DNA of 13,044 bases, taken from contig DASPFV010000215.1 of NCBI GenBank assembly GCA_035620975.1, positions 1-13,044 of the forward strand, in the 5' to 3' direction. Shown here piece by piece: positions 1 through 6,911 of this stretch; positions within the stretch are counted from its first letter, which is position 1, and every line of letters starts with the position of its first letter. The notes beneath the pieces were generated by a model, which had not been told where the DNA came from, searched no databases, and saw nothing but the letters and a program-made list of their open reading frames with translations. This DNA comes from DASPFV01 sp035620975 (GTDB lineage Bacteria > Acidobacteriota > Vicinamibacteria > Vicinamibacterales > 2-12-FULL-66-21). Made by a program: the position numbers and the translations under genes.

Positions 1-1
1 C

Positions 2-271
2 GCTGCCGTGAAGGCCAAGGGCACTATCTTCGCCATCGTGTATCGTCGGCTCGTCCCGCGCCTTGGACACGCTCAAGCCATCGGAGCCATCGCCCACCGG
101 CTCTGTCGGTTGATCTGGAAGATTCTTCACGAGGGCATTCGGTACGAGGAACGCGGGCCGGCCGTCAGCGAAGAAGCGAAGAAAGTGCGTGCGCGCAAGA
201 TGATCCGCGAATTGCGAAGTCTCGGCTATCGCGTCGAACTGCTTCCGGCTCCATCGAACAGCCCGGCATGA
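2..271 (+). CDS. IS110-family transposase, C-terminal fragment (cut by left edge)
   Basis: The reading frame is open through the left edge, so only about the last 90 residues are present; the GTG at 8 is unlikely to be the true start. The visible part matches the end of the C-terminal (Tnp_20-type) domain of IS110 transposases: a basic segment YRRLVPRLGHAQAIGAIAHR, then the hydrophobic CRLIWKILHEG with RYEERGP, and a terminal tail ending MIRELRSLGYRVEL. The tail form (short charged spacer, then R-L-x-x-L-G-Y/F) is one I recall from IS110-group members. Family knowledge: IS110 enzymes are DEDD transposases with a catalytic serine in the C-terminal domain, guided in studied members by a bridge RNA. 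The catalytic residues lie outside the window. A palindromic structure at 308-344 follows and may belong to the element. No left end, and no right end, can be defined. Confidence 0.72.
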   Translation, partial: AAVKAKGTIFAIVYRRLVPRLGHAQAIGAIAHRLCRLIWKILHEGIRYEERGPAVSEEAKKVRARKMIRELRSLGYRVELLPAPSNSPA

Positions 272-307
272 TCGGGAGAGATTTTCGACCCTGGTTGATT
301 CGAGAAG

Positions 308-344
308 CGGCGTAATTCGCGATGGTTTCGCCACTATTACGCCG
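308..344. repeat. Nested inverted repeat (hairpin) downstream of the transposase
   Basis: Nine-base arms CGGCGTAAT (308-316) and ATTACGCCG (336-344) are perfect inverted repeats. Inside them GCGA (319-322) and TCGC (328-331) can also pair, giving a two-tier hairpin of 37 bases. It starts 36 bases after the transposase stop. There is no T-run directly after it, so it is not a textbook intrinsic terminator. It may be part of the right end or non-coding RNA region of the IS110 element, but which is not shown by the sequence. Confidence 0.6.
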
Positions 345-359
345 ACTCCCGGACACTGG

Positions 360-595
360 TCACGCTGGAGCGCCGCCACTCGAGTCGTCACGCTCGCCAG
401 CGTCGGGCCATCCCTGCCTACCGAGCAGTTCCCGCGCCCGGCCATGAATCTCGTCGCGGATGGCTCGCACCGTCTCGACGATCTTCCTCCGGATCCTCGA
501 CCGGCCAGTCGTCGCGCGTGACGCCCGGCATGACCGGACACTGATCGCCGCATCCCACAAGATCGACACTCCGCCGGGAGCTCTGGCGTGAGCAT
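360..595 (-). pseudogene. Frameshifted C-terminal remnant of ArsC-type arsenate reductase / low-MW phosphatase
   Basis: Pieces of one protein appear in order in three minus-strand frames. From 595 downwards one frame reads ATG then LTPELPAE; the next frame reads VDLV directly followed by GCGDQCPVMPG and DDWPVEDP; a third reads IVETVRAIRDEIHGRARELL and runs to a stop at 360-362. Together they fit the second half of thioredoxin/mycothiol-type ArsC proteins (low-molecular-weight tyrosine phosphatase fold), where V-V-x-M-G-C-G-D-x-C-P-x-x-P-G, then D-W-x-x-x-D-P and V-R-x-I-R-D-x-I occur in that order. Two frame changes are needed, and about three residues are missing before GCGD. The N-terminal half, with the P-loop nucleophilic cysteine, is absent. 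The product cannot be functional. The remnant sits back to back with the truncated DUF305 gene at 617. Arsenate reductase is the best match; another low-MW phosphatase is possible. Confidence 0.68.
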
Positions 596-616
596 CGTCG
601 TCGGCGCCGGGGCGAT

Positions 617-895
617 TTGGGCATGTACAAAGACCAGCGTGTGAATATCGGCATCATCGGCGGGAGCTTAGCCGTGTTTGCCATGGCGCTGTGGCTTGTG
701 CGGAGCCAAGCGACGGTCGACGACGTGTCGTACATGCGAGCCATGATTCCTCATCACTCCATCGCCATCCTAACGAGCGAACGAGCGCGCATCACAGATC
801 CACGCGTGCGAAAGCTGGCCGACCAGATCATCGCGACGCAGCGCCGCGAAATCGACGAGATGAAAGCGCTGATTCGCGGCCTCGAGAGCAGGTGA
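617..895 (+). CDS. DUF305 family membrane-anchored protein, N-terminally truncated
   Basis: The ORF reads from TTG (617) or more plausibly ATG (623). It has one membrane helix (IGIIGGSLAVFAMALWLVRS, about residues 9-28 counted from the ATG), then the DUF305 core: VSYMRAMIPHHSIAILTSER, a helical segment and EIDEMKALIRGL. The paired histidines in MIPHHS are characteristic of DUF305, a ferritin-like four-helix domain of unknown function often encoded near metal and arsenic resistance genes. As I recall them, relatives carry about 50 more residues with further membrane helices before the GMYK motif. Here that part is replaced by unrelated-looking sequence joining the ArsC remnant. No good Shine-Dalgarno precedes the start. 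It may be a fragment without expression, though the remaining domain is uninterrupted. Confidence 0.75.
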   Translation: MGMYKDQRVNIGIIGGSLAVFAMALWLVRSQATVDDVSYMRAMIPHHSIAILTSERARITDPRVRKLADQIIATQRREIDEMKALIRGLESR

Positions 896-1011
896 CGCTG
901 GCGCGTGCGCTCCATTTCAATTTCGCAACCGAGGCCAGCGGATTTCTGGGCTGTGTCTTAAATGCGTCAATACGCCTGAAACCGCGGATGCTGGTCAAGA
1001 CTTGCGCGCCT

Positions 1012-1366
1012 CTAGCTACAACGAAGGCCTTGGACGACGCCCGCGTCAAGTCTTAGGGGGTCGGCCCGCAAACTTGGGCGTTCGGCCTCGTCAACGATCT
1101 GATTGAGCAGCGCTCTGATCGTCTTGCGATGCTGCGCGACCACCACCGTCAGTTGATCGCGGAAAGTATCGCCCGACGGCGAGACGGCGTTGCCACGCGA
1201 ATGGAGGCGCGTTTCGGTCCGCCGGGCCACGACGCCTTCACTATGGCGGAGAGAAGGAGGGCGACCGCAAAGACGGCCAGCGCCACGAGGGCACTGGGAA
1301 TTGCGACGACGAGCCATCGATGGCCTCTCGTGCGCGGGTAAGCGCGGGTGCCGGCTCAGGCATCAT
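1012..1366 (-). pseudogene. Possible decayed small membrane protein (frameshifted)
   Basis: On the minus strand two ATGs at 1366 and 1363 open MMPEPAPALTRARE. In the neighbouring frame (1311 down to 1149) a convincing transmembrane stretch follows: LVVAIPSALVALAVFAVA then LLLSAIVKASWPGGP. In the third frame a soluble helical stretch continues: TFRDQLTVVVAQHRKTIRAL then LNQIVDEAER. The order fits a short anchor-plus-helical-domain protein broken by two frameshifts. I do not recognise the family, and the hydrophobic run could be chance in GC-rich DNA. I see nothing recognisable in the rest of the gap (896-1011 and 1367-1485). Confidence 0.28.
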
Positions 1367-1485
1367 CAAAGCCATCCGAGGCAAGCGATCACATCTCAAT
1401 GCGGGATCGCAAGCCGATCGCTTCACGGGCGGTCGATATCAGCTGAGACCGTCTGCTCAGTGGTGTGCTGGGCTTGAGCGCGACC

Positions 1486-2268
1486 TCAGCGTTGGTGCGA
1501 TATCTGTTCGGCCAACTGCTGCAAAGTCCGTCTTATGATCGCGAGTTCCTGCTCGACACGGTCCGCCCGGTCTCGCTCACGCTCCGCATCACTCCCGATG
1601 AAGTAGCTCGCGAGGGTCGCGGTGATATAGCCAAACACGGCAAAGGCGTAGACCGATAGGACGAGGCAGATGAGCCGACCCTCGGGTGACTGCGGCCAGA
1701 ACTCCGAGCCCATCGTTGTGAGCAGCATGGCCGTCCACCACAACGATCCGCTGAATGTTGCAAAGCCCTGCTCGCGGCCCGCCTCGTGTTCGAACGCGAA
1801 CATGCCAGCCGCACCCAGCAGAAGCACGATCGCCGTCAGCGCGACGACATAGGGAAAACCGCGGGACTGCATCGTCGAGCCCAAGGCGCGCATGCCGCGA
1901 TTGAACGAGGTCAGGAGTCGCGCGAGCCGAAGGGCACGGGCCGTGCGCCCGAGGCGTAGCAGGCGGACGAGTCGCGCGAAACGCAGGACGCGAACCGCCG
2001 GTAGGATGATCGAGACTGCCGTGATCCAGTTTCGTCGCAGGAAACGTCGTTTCACTGGTGCCAGGAAAAAGCGCACGGCGAACTCGATCGCAAAGCTCAC
2101 CCAGATCGCCACCCCGAGGGTTTTGGTCAGCGGCGTGACACCGCTCAGCAGCTCGACCACGAATAGCGCCAGCCACACTGCGGCGAGGACCACCATCGGC
2201 AGCTCGAGCCAATGTTCAAGACGCCGACCGAGCTCGGCGCGGGCGGACGAGAGTGTGGAGGATCGCAT
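1486..2268 (-). CDS. Voltage-gated-type ion channel (six-helix), atypical filter
   Basis: A 260-residue VIC-superfamily subunit. Counting from the ATG at 2268, the segments are: S1 about 24-43, S2 51-70, S3 81-92, S4 93-120, S5 140-160, pore helix and filter 175-192, S6 199-225, and a charged, probably coiled C-terminus 230-258 ending at SHQR. S4 has nine arginines at exact three-residue spacing (R93 to R117). The pore loop reads SLWWTAMLLTTMGSEFWP, where K+ channels have T-V-G-Y-G. I recall related bacterial proteins annotated as ion transporters with TMGSD or TMGSE here, so it may be a subfamily trait; the conducted ion is not deducible. The frame stays open to a TTG at 2418, but the extra residues are unlike a channel N-terminus. 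ATG 2268 places a TTGACA on the minus strand about 70 bases upstream; ATG 2313 is the alternative. No strong Shine-Dalgarno is seen at either. Confidence 0.85.
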   Translation of the reverse strand: MRSSTLSSARAELGRRLEHWLELPMVVLAAVWLALFVVELLSGVTPLTKTLGVAIWVSFAIEFAVRFFLAPVKRRFLRRNWITAVSIILPAVRVLRFARLVRLLRLGRTARALRLARLLTSFNRGMRALGSTMQSRGFPYVVALTAIVLLLGAAGMFAFEHEAGREQGFATFSGSLWWTAMLLTTMGSEFWPQSPEGRLICLVLSVYAFAVFGYITATLASYFIGSDAERERDRADRVEQELAIIRRTLQQLAEQISHQR

Positions 2269-2336
2269 CAGAAGAGCGTGCGTGATGCGACATCGGACGT
2301 CAACGGCACTCATCTCAATTGCAGTTCGGCGCCTGA

Positions 2337-2342
2337 TGTCAA
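2337..2342 (-). promoter_or_regulatory. Candidate -35 element for the channel gene
   Basis: Minus-strand TTGACA is an exact sigma-70 -35 hexamer, inside CGTTGACATC. A near-identical CGTTGACGTC lies 39 bases further downstream on the minus strand (plus 2296-2305). No good -10 is found at 17-19 bases (ATTGAG / TTGAGA / TGAGAT), so this is only a candidate. It would give a leader of roughly 40 bases to ATG 2268. Confidence 0.28.
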
Positions 2343-2347
2343 CGCAG

Positions 2348-2362
2348 CGGTTCTGAGAACCG
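2348..2362. promoter_or_regulatory. Palindrome upstream of channel gene, possible operator
   Basis: CGGTTC-TGA-GAACCG is a perfect 6+3+6 inverted repeat. It lies five bases upstream (minus sense) of the TTGACA at 2342-2337, a position typical of an operator or activator site. No regulator is assigned. Confidence 0.35.
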
Positions 2363-2855
2363 GTACCTGCACAAGGCCCGATGGTGCGCCGGATCCTGCG
2401 TGCGCCGCGGGTCTTCAACGCGCAAGTGGCCAGAGAAGTGGACGCCGGCTCATGCGAGCAAAGTGAGGCTGAAGGCGGCGGCTTGCTAAACGCCGATCAG
2501 CCTCTCGGCCATCTTCGTTTTTCCTCGCACATCCTCGTTCTCAATCACTTCCTCGATCGAGCGGCTTGGCTGCTGTTGGCTCTGGATGCCGCATTTTGGG
2601 AGCTGGCAGGGACAATCTTGGGGACAGTCGTCTGAACTCAGGACGACGTGTCGACGACTGAAATGAGGCGACCTGCCGGCGGTCGGCGCGACGAACGTAC
2701 ACCTTCGTAAAGCGCCAATCGTCATCGACGGTTTCGCCAGCAACCACACGCGTTTGCCGCAGGCATCCACAGATTCGCAGATTCACTGATGTTTGAGGGC
2801 GTGCCTGGTTCGCTTCGCCGCAGAACGCGTGGAGCGGCCAACGCAGGCAAGACGC
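2363..2855. other. Intergenic stretch, no gene recognised
   Basis: No reading frame here on either strand resembles a protein I know. The long minus-strand frame that crosses it continues antisense through the CheB-CheR gene and looks spurious. The only structure seen is a cluster of related short arms: CAGTCGTC (2625-2632) pairs with GACGACTG (2653-2660), and GTCGTC (2627-2632) alternatively pairs with GACGAC (2642-2647). GGGACA occurs twice just before it, at 2609-2614 and 2621-2626. Confidence 0.4.
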
Positions 2856-2861
2856 TAGAAT
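2856..2861 (+). promoter_or_regulatory. Weak candidate -10 box for the CheB-CheR kinase gene
   Basis: TAGAAT differs from TATAAT in one position and lies 81 bases before the start codon. No acceptable -35 is seen about 17 bases upstream, so an activator or another sigma factor would be needed. Confidence 0.2.
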
Positions 2862-2868
2862 GGCAGAC

Positions 2869-2889
2869 CACGGCACTTTAGGAGCCGTG
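2869..2889 (+). other. Leader hairpin upstream of the CheB-CheR kinase gene
   Basis: CACGGC (2869-2874) and GCCGTG (2884-2889) form a six-base stem with a nine-base loop. If the TAGAAT at 2856 were used, this hairpin would sit at the extreme 5' end of the transcript. An 11-base palindrome, GACGCAGCGTC (2894-2904), follows directly. Confidence 0.35.
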
Positions 2890-2942
2890 CGGGGACGCAG
2901 CGTCTCACATCTGAACCGTCGGATACGCGTCAGGAGCGCGCG

Positions 2943-5900
2943 ATGCCGGAGCCAACCGAACCGTTTCTCGTCGTCGGCCTCGGTGCCTCCGCTGGCGGCA
3001 TCAGTGTGCTGAAGGAGTTCTTTCGGCACGTTCCACCGACGACCGGCAATGCCTACGTCGTCATTCTTCATCTCTCGCCCGAACACGAGAGCCTGCTCTC
3101 GCAAATCCTGCAGACCGTGGCGACCATTCCGGTGGCGCAGGTTACCGAACGCGTGAAGATGAAACCGGATCACGTCTACGTAATCGCGCCCAATATGAGC
3201 CTGTCGGTCGTCGACGGCCACTTGACCGTGTCGGATGTCATCGGCTTCGAGGCGCGCCGAGCGCCGGTCGATATTTTCTTTCGCACGTTGGCGGAAGCGA
3301 AAGATGCGCACGCGGTATGCGTCGTATTGTCCGGCACGGGGCCGAACGGATCGATGGGTTTGAAGCGCGTGAAGGAGCGCGGTGGGATTGCCATCGCCCA
3401 GGATCCGGGGGAAGCTGAATTCAGCGACATGCCCCGCAACGCCGTGGCCACCGGACTGATCGACTACGTTCTGCCCGTTCGAGAGATCCCGACAAAGATC
3501 CAGTTGTATCAGGAACGCCTTCAACGCCTTCCCCCGACCGGTCCATCGGACGAGCATCCCAGTGACGAACAGATCGTGCGCGAGATTCTGGCGGCCGTCC
3601 GCGCGCAGACAGGCCATGACTTCGTGCAATACAAACGCGGCACGATCCTGCGTCGGATGCACCGCCGTATGAGCGTGCATGAACTGCCGGACTTGCCGGC
3701 GTATCGACAGTACGTCGGGATCCATCCGGAAGAGGCTTCCGCCCTGCTCCGCGATCTCCTCATCAGTGTCACGAATTTCTTCCGCGATCCCGAGTCGTGG
3801 GCTGCGCTCGAATCGACGATCATTCCGCGTCTCCTGGAGGGCCGCCGATCAGACGACATGATTCGTGTCTGGGTGGCGGGATGCGCAACCGGCGAAGAGG
3901 GCTACTCGATGGCCATGGCGTTGTCGGACGCCGTCGCCACACTGAGCGATCCGCCACGGTTTCAGGTGTTCGCCACCGATATCGACACCGATGCGATCGC
4001 TGCAGCGCGCGCGGGACTCTACACAAATTCTGACGTCGCCGATGTTCCTCCGGAGCGCTTGCGTCGCTACTTCGTGCGTGAGGGCGAGGAGTATCGGGTC
4101 CGCCGTGAACTGCGCGATGGCATGCTCTTCACGGTCCACAACATTCTGAGAGATCCACCGTTCTCGGGCGTCGACCTCGTCTCCTGTCGGAACCTCTTGA
4201 TTTACTTGAATCGCTCGGCACAGGACCGGGTGATGGAGTTGCTGCACTTTTCGCTGCGACCTGGTGGCTATCTGTTCCTGGGCGGATCCGAGTTGCTCAC
4301 CTCGTTTGGCGACCTCTTCTCCGTCGTTGATAAAGACCACCGTATCGCGCAGAGCCGTGCCGTCCCCCGGCGGTTCGCCGTGTTTCCGCGCGACCTGTCG
4401 GCGGTGACGGGCATTCACACCGCGCCGGTGCCCGCTCGCAACGAATCGGTGGCACCGAGCCATCGGCCGACCCAGCCGCTCGACGTCCACCATCGCCTGC
4501 TCGAAGAGTACGGTCCGCCATCGATCGTGATTACCGAGGACCACGAGATCGTCCACATGTCGCCGCATGCGGGGAAGTATCTCCATTTTTCGAGCGGCGA
4601 GGCGTCTACGAACTTGCTCACGCTCATTCGACCGGAGCTCCGCGTCGAATTGCGGGCGGCCGTGTATCAGGCCTTACAGCAGCGCACCAACGTCGAAGCG
4701 ACCGGACTCGTGCTGACGGGCGACGACGTGCCTCGACACGTGAATCTTCGTGTGCGCCCCGTGCTCACAAGCGAGGCTGGGCACGGTCTGCTGCTGGTGC
4801 TGTTCGAAGAAGTCGCACCCCCCGAGGGCCACACGCCAGCGGGCGAACCGATTCGGCCGATCGAGCCTGCGGTTCGACAGCTCGAAGAGGAGCTGACCAA
4901 CCTGAGAGCGAAGCTGCGTGCCACCACGCAGCAGTACGAGGCGCACTACGACGAGTTCAAAGCCTCGAACGAAGAACTGCAGGCAATGAACGAAGAACTG
5001 CGGTCGGCCGGAGGGGAGCTCGAGACAAGCAAAGAGGAGTTGCAATCGGTCAACGAGGAACTCACGACGGTCAACCAGGAACTGAAGATCAAGGTCGAGG
5101 AGCTCGGTCAGGCCAACGACGATTTTCGCAACTTGATAAACTCCACCGACATCGCGACGATCTTTCTCGATCGCGCGTTGCGGGTGAAGCAATACACGCC
5201 GCGGGCGACCGATATTTTCAGCCTGCTCCCCTCCGACTTGGGGCGGCCCTTGCTCGACCTGAAACACCGCCTGGTGTATGACGGTTTCCTGAGCGATATG
5301 GAAGACGTCTTGAATCGTCTCCAGATTGTCGAGCGCGAAGTGGAGGGACAGGATCACACGTGGTTCGCGATGCGTGTGTTTCCGTACCGTACGAGTGACG
5401 ATCGATTGGACGGCGTCGTGTTGACGTTCGTCGACATCACGTCTCGAAAGGCGGCGACGGAGGCGCTGCAGGCGGCGCATGAGCAGCTCGGACTCGCACA
5501 ACTGGCGTCGGAGAGCGCGCTCTGGGAACGCGATCTCGTCACCGGAGCGGAGCGATGGTCGCCCGAAATGTATCAACTTCGAGATATCGAGCGTCCCGAG
5601 GACTCGAGCGTCTTGATCGAACACGAGAGCGGCATTCATCCTGACGATCGCGGGCGCGTGACGGCCGCGTTTGACGCAGTCGTGCGGCAACAACGACAAC
5701 CACAAGCCGAATGGAATATCGAGTTTCGTATCGGAGGTGGGCACGCACCCCTTCGCTGGATCGCGGAGCGAGGGAAGGTTCAGTACGACCGCGGCCGACC
5801 GGTCCGGATCATGGGGATCGATTTCGATGTGACACATCGCAAGGCCGCCGAGGCCGCGCAGGCACGACTGGCCTCGATCGTTGCACTTTCAAGCGACGCC

Positions 5901-6911
5901 ATCGTCAGCTTCGATTTTCAGCGTCGCATCGTGACCTGGAATGAGGGGGCCGAGGAGATTCTCGGCTTCGCGGCCGCCGAGGTCATCGGCCGCGATCTCA
6001 CGTCCATCCTGTCGCCGGAAGCCGGCCGTGAGCGGGAATCGATGTTTGAGGACATTGAAGCGGGAACGCCCGTGCACGACTTCGCGACCCGGGCGCACAC
6101 GAAGGCTGGCGTGGATCTCGACGTGTCTGTGTCCGCCTCACCCGTGATGAATCAGGCGGGAACGGTTATTGGCGGCTCGGTGATCATCCGTGACGTGTCG
6201 ACTCAGGCGGAGGCAGAGCGGCAGATTCGCCGACACACCGCCGACCTGGAGCAACGCGTGGCAGAACGGACGCACGAGCTCATCGTGACACAGGAAGAAG
6301 AGCGACGACGAATCGCGCGCGACTTGCACGATCATCTCGGTCAACAACTCACGGCCCTACGCCTCAGCCTCGCCGTCTGCAAGGAGCGCGCGGGTGACGA
6401 TGAGACGCTTCGGCAGCATCTAGCGAAGGCCGAATCGAGCGCGATGCAACTGGATGCCGACATTGAGTTCCTGGCCTGGGAACTGCGACCGTCGCAGCTT
6501 GAGCGAGGTCTCGTCACGGCGGTCGACACGTACGGTCGCGAGTGGTCCAATCATTTTCGTGTTGCGATCGATATCCACTCGACGCCGATTGATGAGGACC
6601 GCTTACCGCCGCAGGGTGCGATCAACATCTATCGGATTGCGCAAGAGGCGCTGAATAACGTCGCGAAACACGCGCAGGCGACGCGGGTCGCCGTGATCCT
6701 CGAGCAACGCGATGATCGCATCGTGCTCGTGATCGAAGACGACGGGCGTGGCTTCGATGTGCCACGCAAGAATGCTGGTTCGCACGAGCAGCGGTTGGGA
6801 TTGTCGGGGATGCGCGAACGCGCCGCTCTAGTGTCGGGTACGACGCACGTCGAATCGACACCGGGAAAGGGGACCACGGTGATCGTGCAGATCCCGCTTG
6901 GCGCGTCATGA
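2943..6911 (+). CDS. CheB-CheR-PAS fusion sensor histidine kinase (HisKA_3 type)
   Basis: A 1322-residue multidomain cytoplasmic kinase with no membrane helix. Order: CheB methylesterase 8-185 (GASAGG with Ser16, His43); CheR N-terminal helices about 208-260; CheR SAM-dependent methyltransferase about 280-470 (AGCATGEEGYSMAM, FATDID, NLLIYLN); a PAS-like segment about 520-625; a long coiled coil 640-727 rich in NEEL repeats; three PAS domains about 728-832, 855-968 and 974-1087; a short coil; HisKA_3 with RRRIARDLHDHLGQQL (phospho-His1129); and HATPase_c 1226-1317 (ALNNVAKHA, DDGRGF, GLSGMRER). The NarX/LiaS-type dimerisation domain predicts a NarL-type partner, and one follows with a 4-base ATGA overlap. 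ATG 2943 is preceded by AGGAG at 2932-2936, six bases away. At the CheB catalytic Asp position the sequence is GTGPNG (Asn135), so esterase activity is doubtful. No CheA, CheW or receptor gene is near, so the role is probably general sensing. Confidence 0.95.
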   Translation: MPEPTEPFLVVGLGASAGGISVLKEFFRHVPPTTGNAYVVILHLSPEHESLLSQILQTVATIPVAQVTERVKMKPDHVYVIAPNMSLSVVDGHLTVSDVIGFEARRAPVDIFFRTLAEAKDAHAVCVVLSGTGPNGSMGLKRVKERGGIAIAQDPGEAEFSDMPRNAVATGLIDYVLPVREIPTKIQLYQERLQRLPPTGPSDEHPSDEQIVREILAAVRAQTGHDFVQYKRGTILRRMHRRMSVHELPDLPAYRQYVGIHPEEASALLRDLLISVTNFFRDPESWAALESTIIPRLLEGRRSDDMIRVWVAGCATGEEGYSMAMALSDAVATLSDPPRFQVFATDIDTDAIAAARAGLYTNSDVADVPPERLRRYFVREGEEYRVRRELRDGMLFTVHNILRDPPFSGVDLVSCRNLLIYLNRSAQDRVMELLHFSLRPGGYLFLGGSELLTSFGDLFSVVDKDHRIAQSRAVPRRFAVFPRDLSAVTGIHTAPVPARNESVAPSHRPTQPLDVHHRLLEEYGPPSIVITEDHEIVHMSPHAGKYLHFSSGEASTNLLTLIRPELRVELRAAVYQALQQRTNVEATGLVLTGDDVPRHVNLRVRPVLTSEAGHGLLLVLFEEVAPPEGHTPAGEPIRPIEPAVRQLEEELTNLRAKLRATTQQYEAHYDEFKASNEELQAMNEELRSAGGELETSKEELQSVNEELTTVNQELKIKVEELGQANDDFRNLINSTDIATIFLDRALRVKQYTPRATDIFSLLPSDLGRPLLDLKHRLVYDGFLSDMEDVLNRLQIVEREVEGQDHTWFAMRVFPYRTSDDRLDGVVLTFVDITSRKAATEALQAAHEQLGLAQLASESALWERDLVTGAERWSPEMYQLRDIERPEDSSVLIEHESGIHPDDRGRVTAAFDAVVRQQRQPQAEWNIEFRIGGGHAPLRWIAERGKVQYDRGRPVRIMGIDFDVTHRKAAEAAQARLASIVALSSDAIVSFDFQRRIVTWNEGAEEILGFAAAEVIGRDLTSILSPEAGRERESMFEDIEAGTPVHDFATRAHTKAGVDLDVSVSASPVMNQAGTVIGGSVIIRDVSTQAEAERQIRRHTADLEQRVAERTHELIVTQEEERRRIARDLHDHLGQQLTALRLSLAVCKERAGDDETLRQHLAKAESSAMQLDADIEFLAWELRPSQLERGLVTAVDTYGREWSNHFRVAIDIHSTPIDEDRLPPQGAINIYRIAQEALNNVAKHAQATRVAVILEQRDDRIVLVIEDDGRGFDVPRKNAGSHEQRLGLSGMRERAALVSGTTHVESTPGKGTTVIVQIPLGAS

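Noticed and set aside
691..1056. 121-codon plus-strand frame overlapping the DUF305 gene
   Set aside because: Its first half is the DUF305 core in the wrong frame and the rest has no recognisable content.
2541..3725. 394-codon open frame on the minus strand
   Set aside because: It runs antisense through the CheB and CheR N-terminal domains, is rich in Arg/His, and resembles no family; a GC-bias shadow of the real gene.
4674..5120. Repeated GAAGAACTG / GAGGAACTC-like units as a DNA repeat
   Set aside because: They encode the coiled-coil NEEL heptads typical of CheB-CheR-PAS kinases; a protein-level repeat, not a mobile or CRISPR-type repeat.
4674..5837. 387-codon open frame on the minus strand
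   Set aside because: Antisense to the coiled coil and PAS domains; the repetitive leucine/arginine pattern mirrors the NEEL repeats of the true frame.
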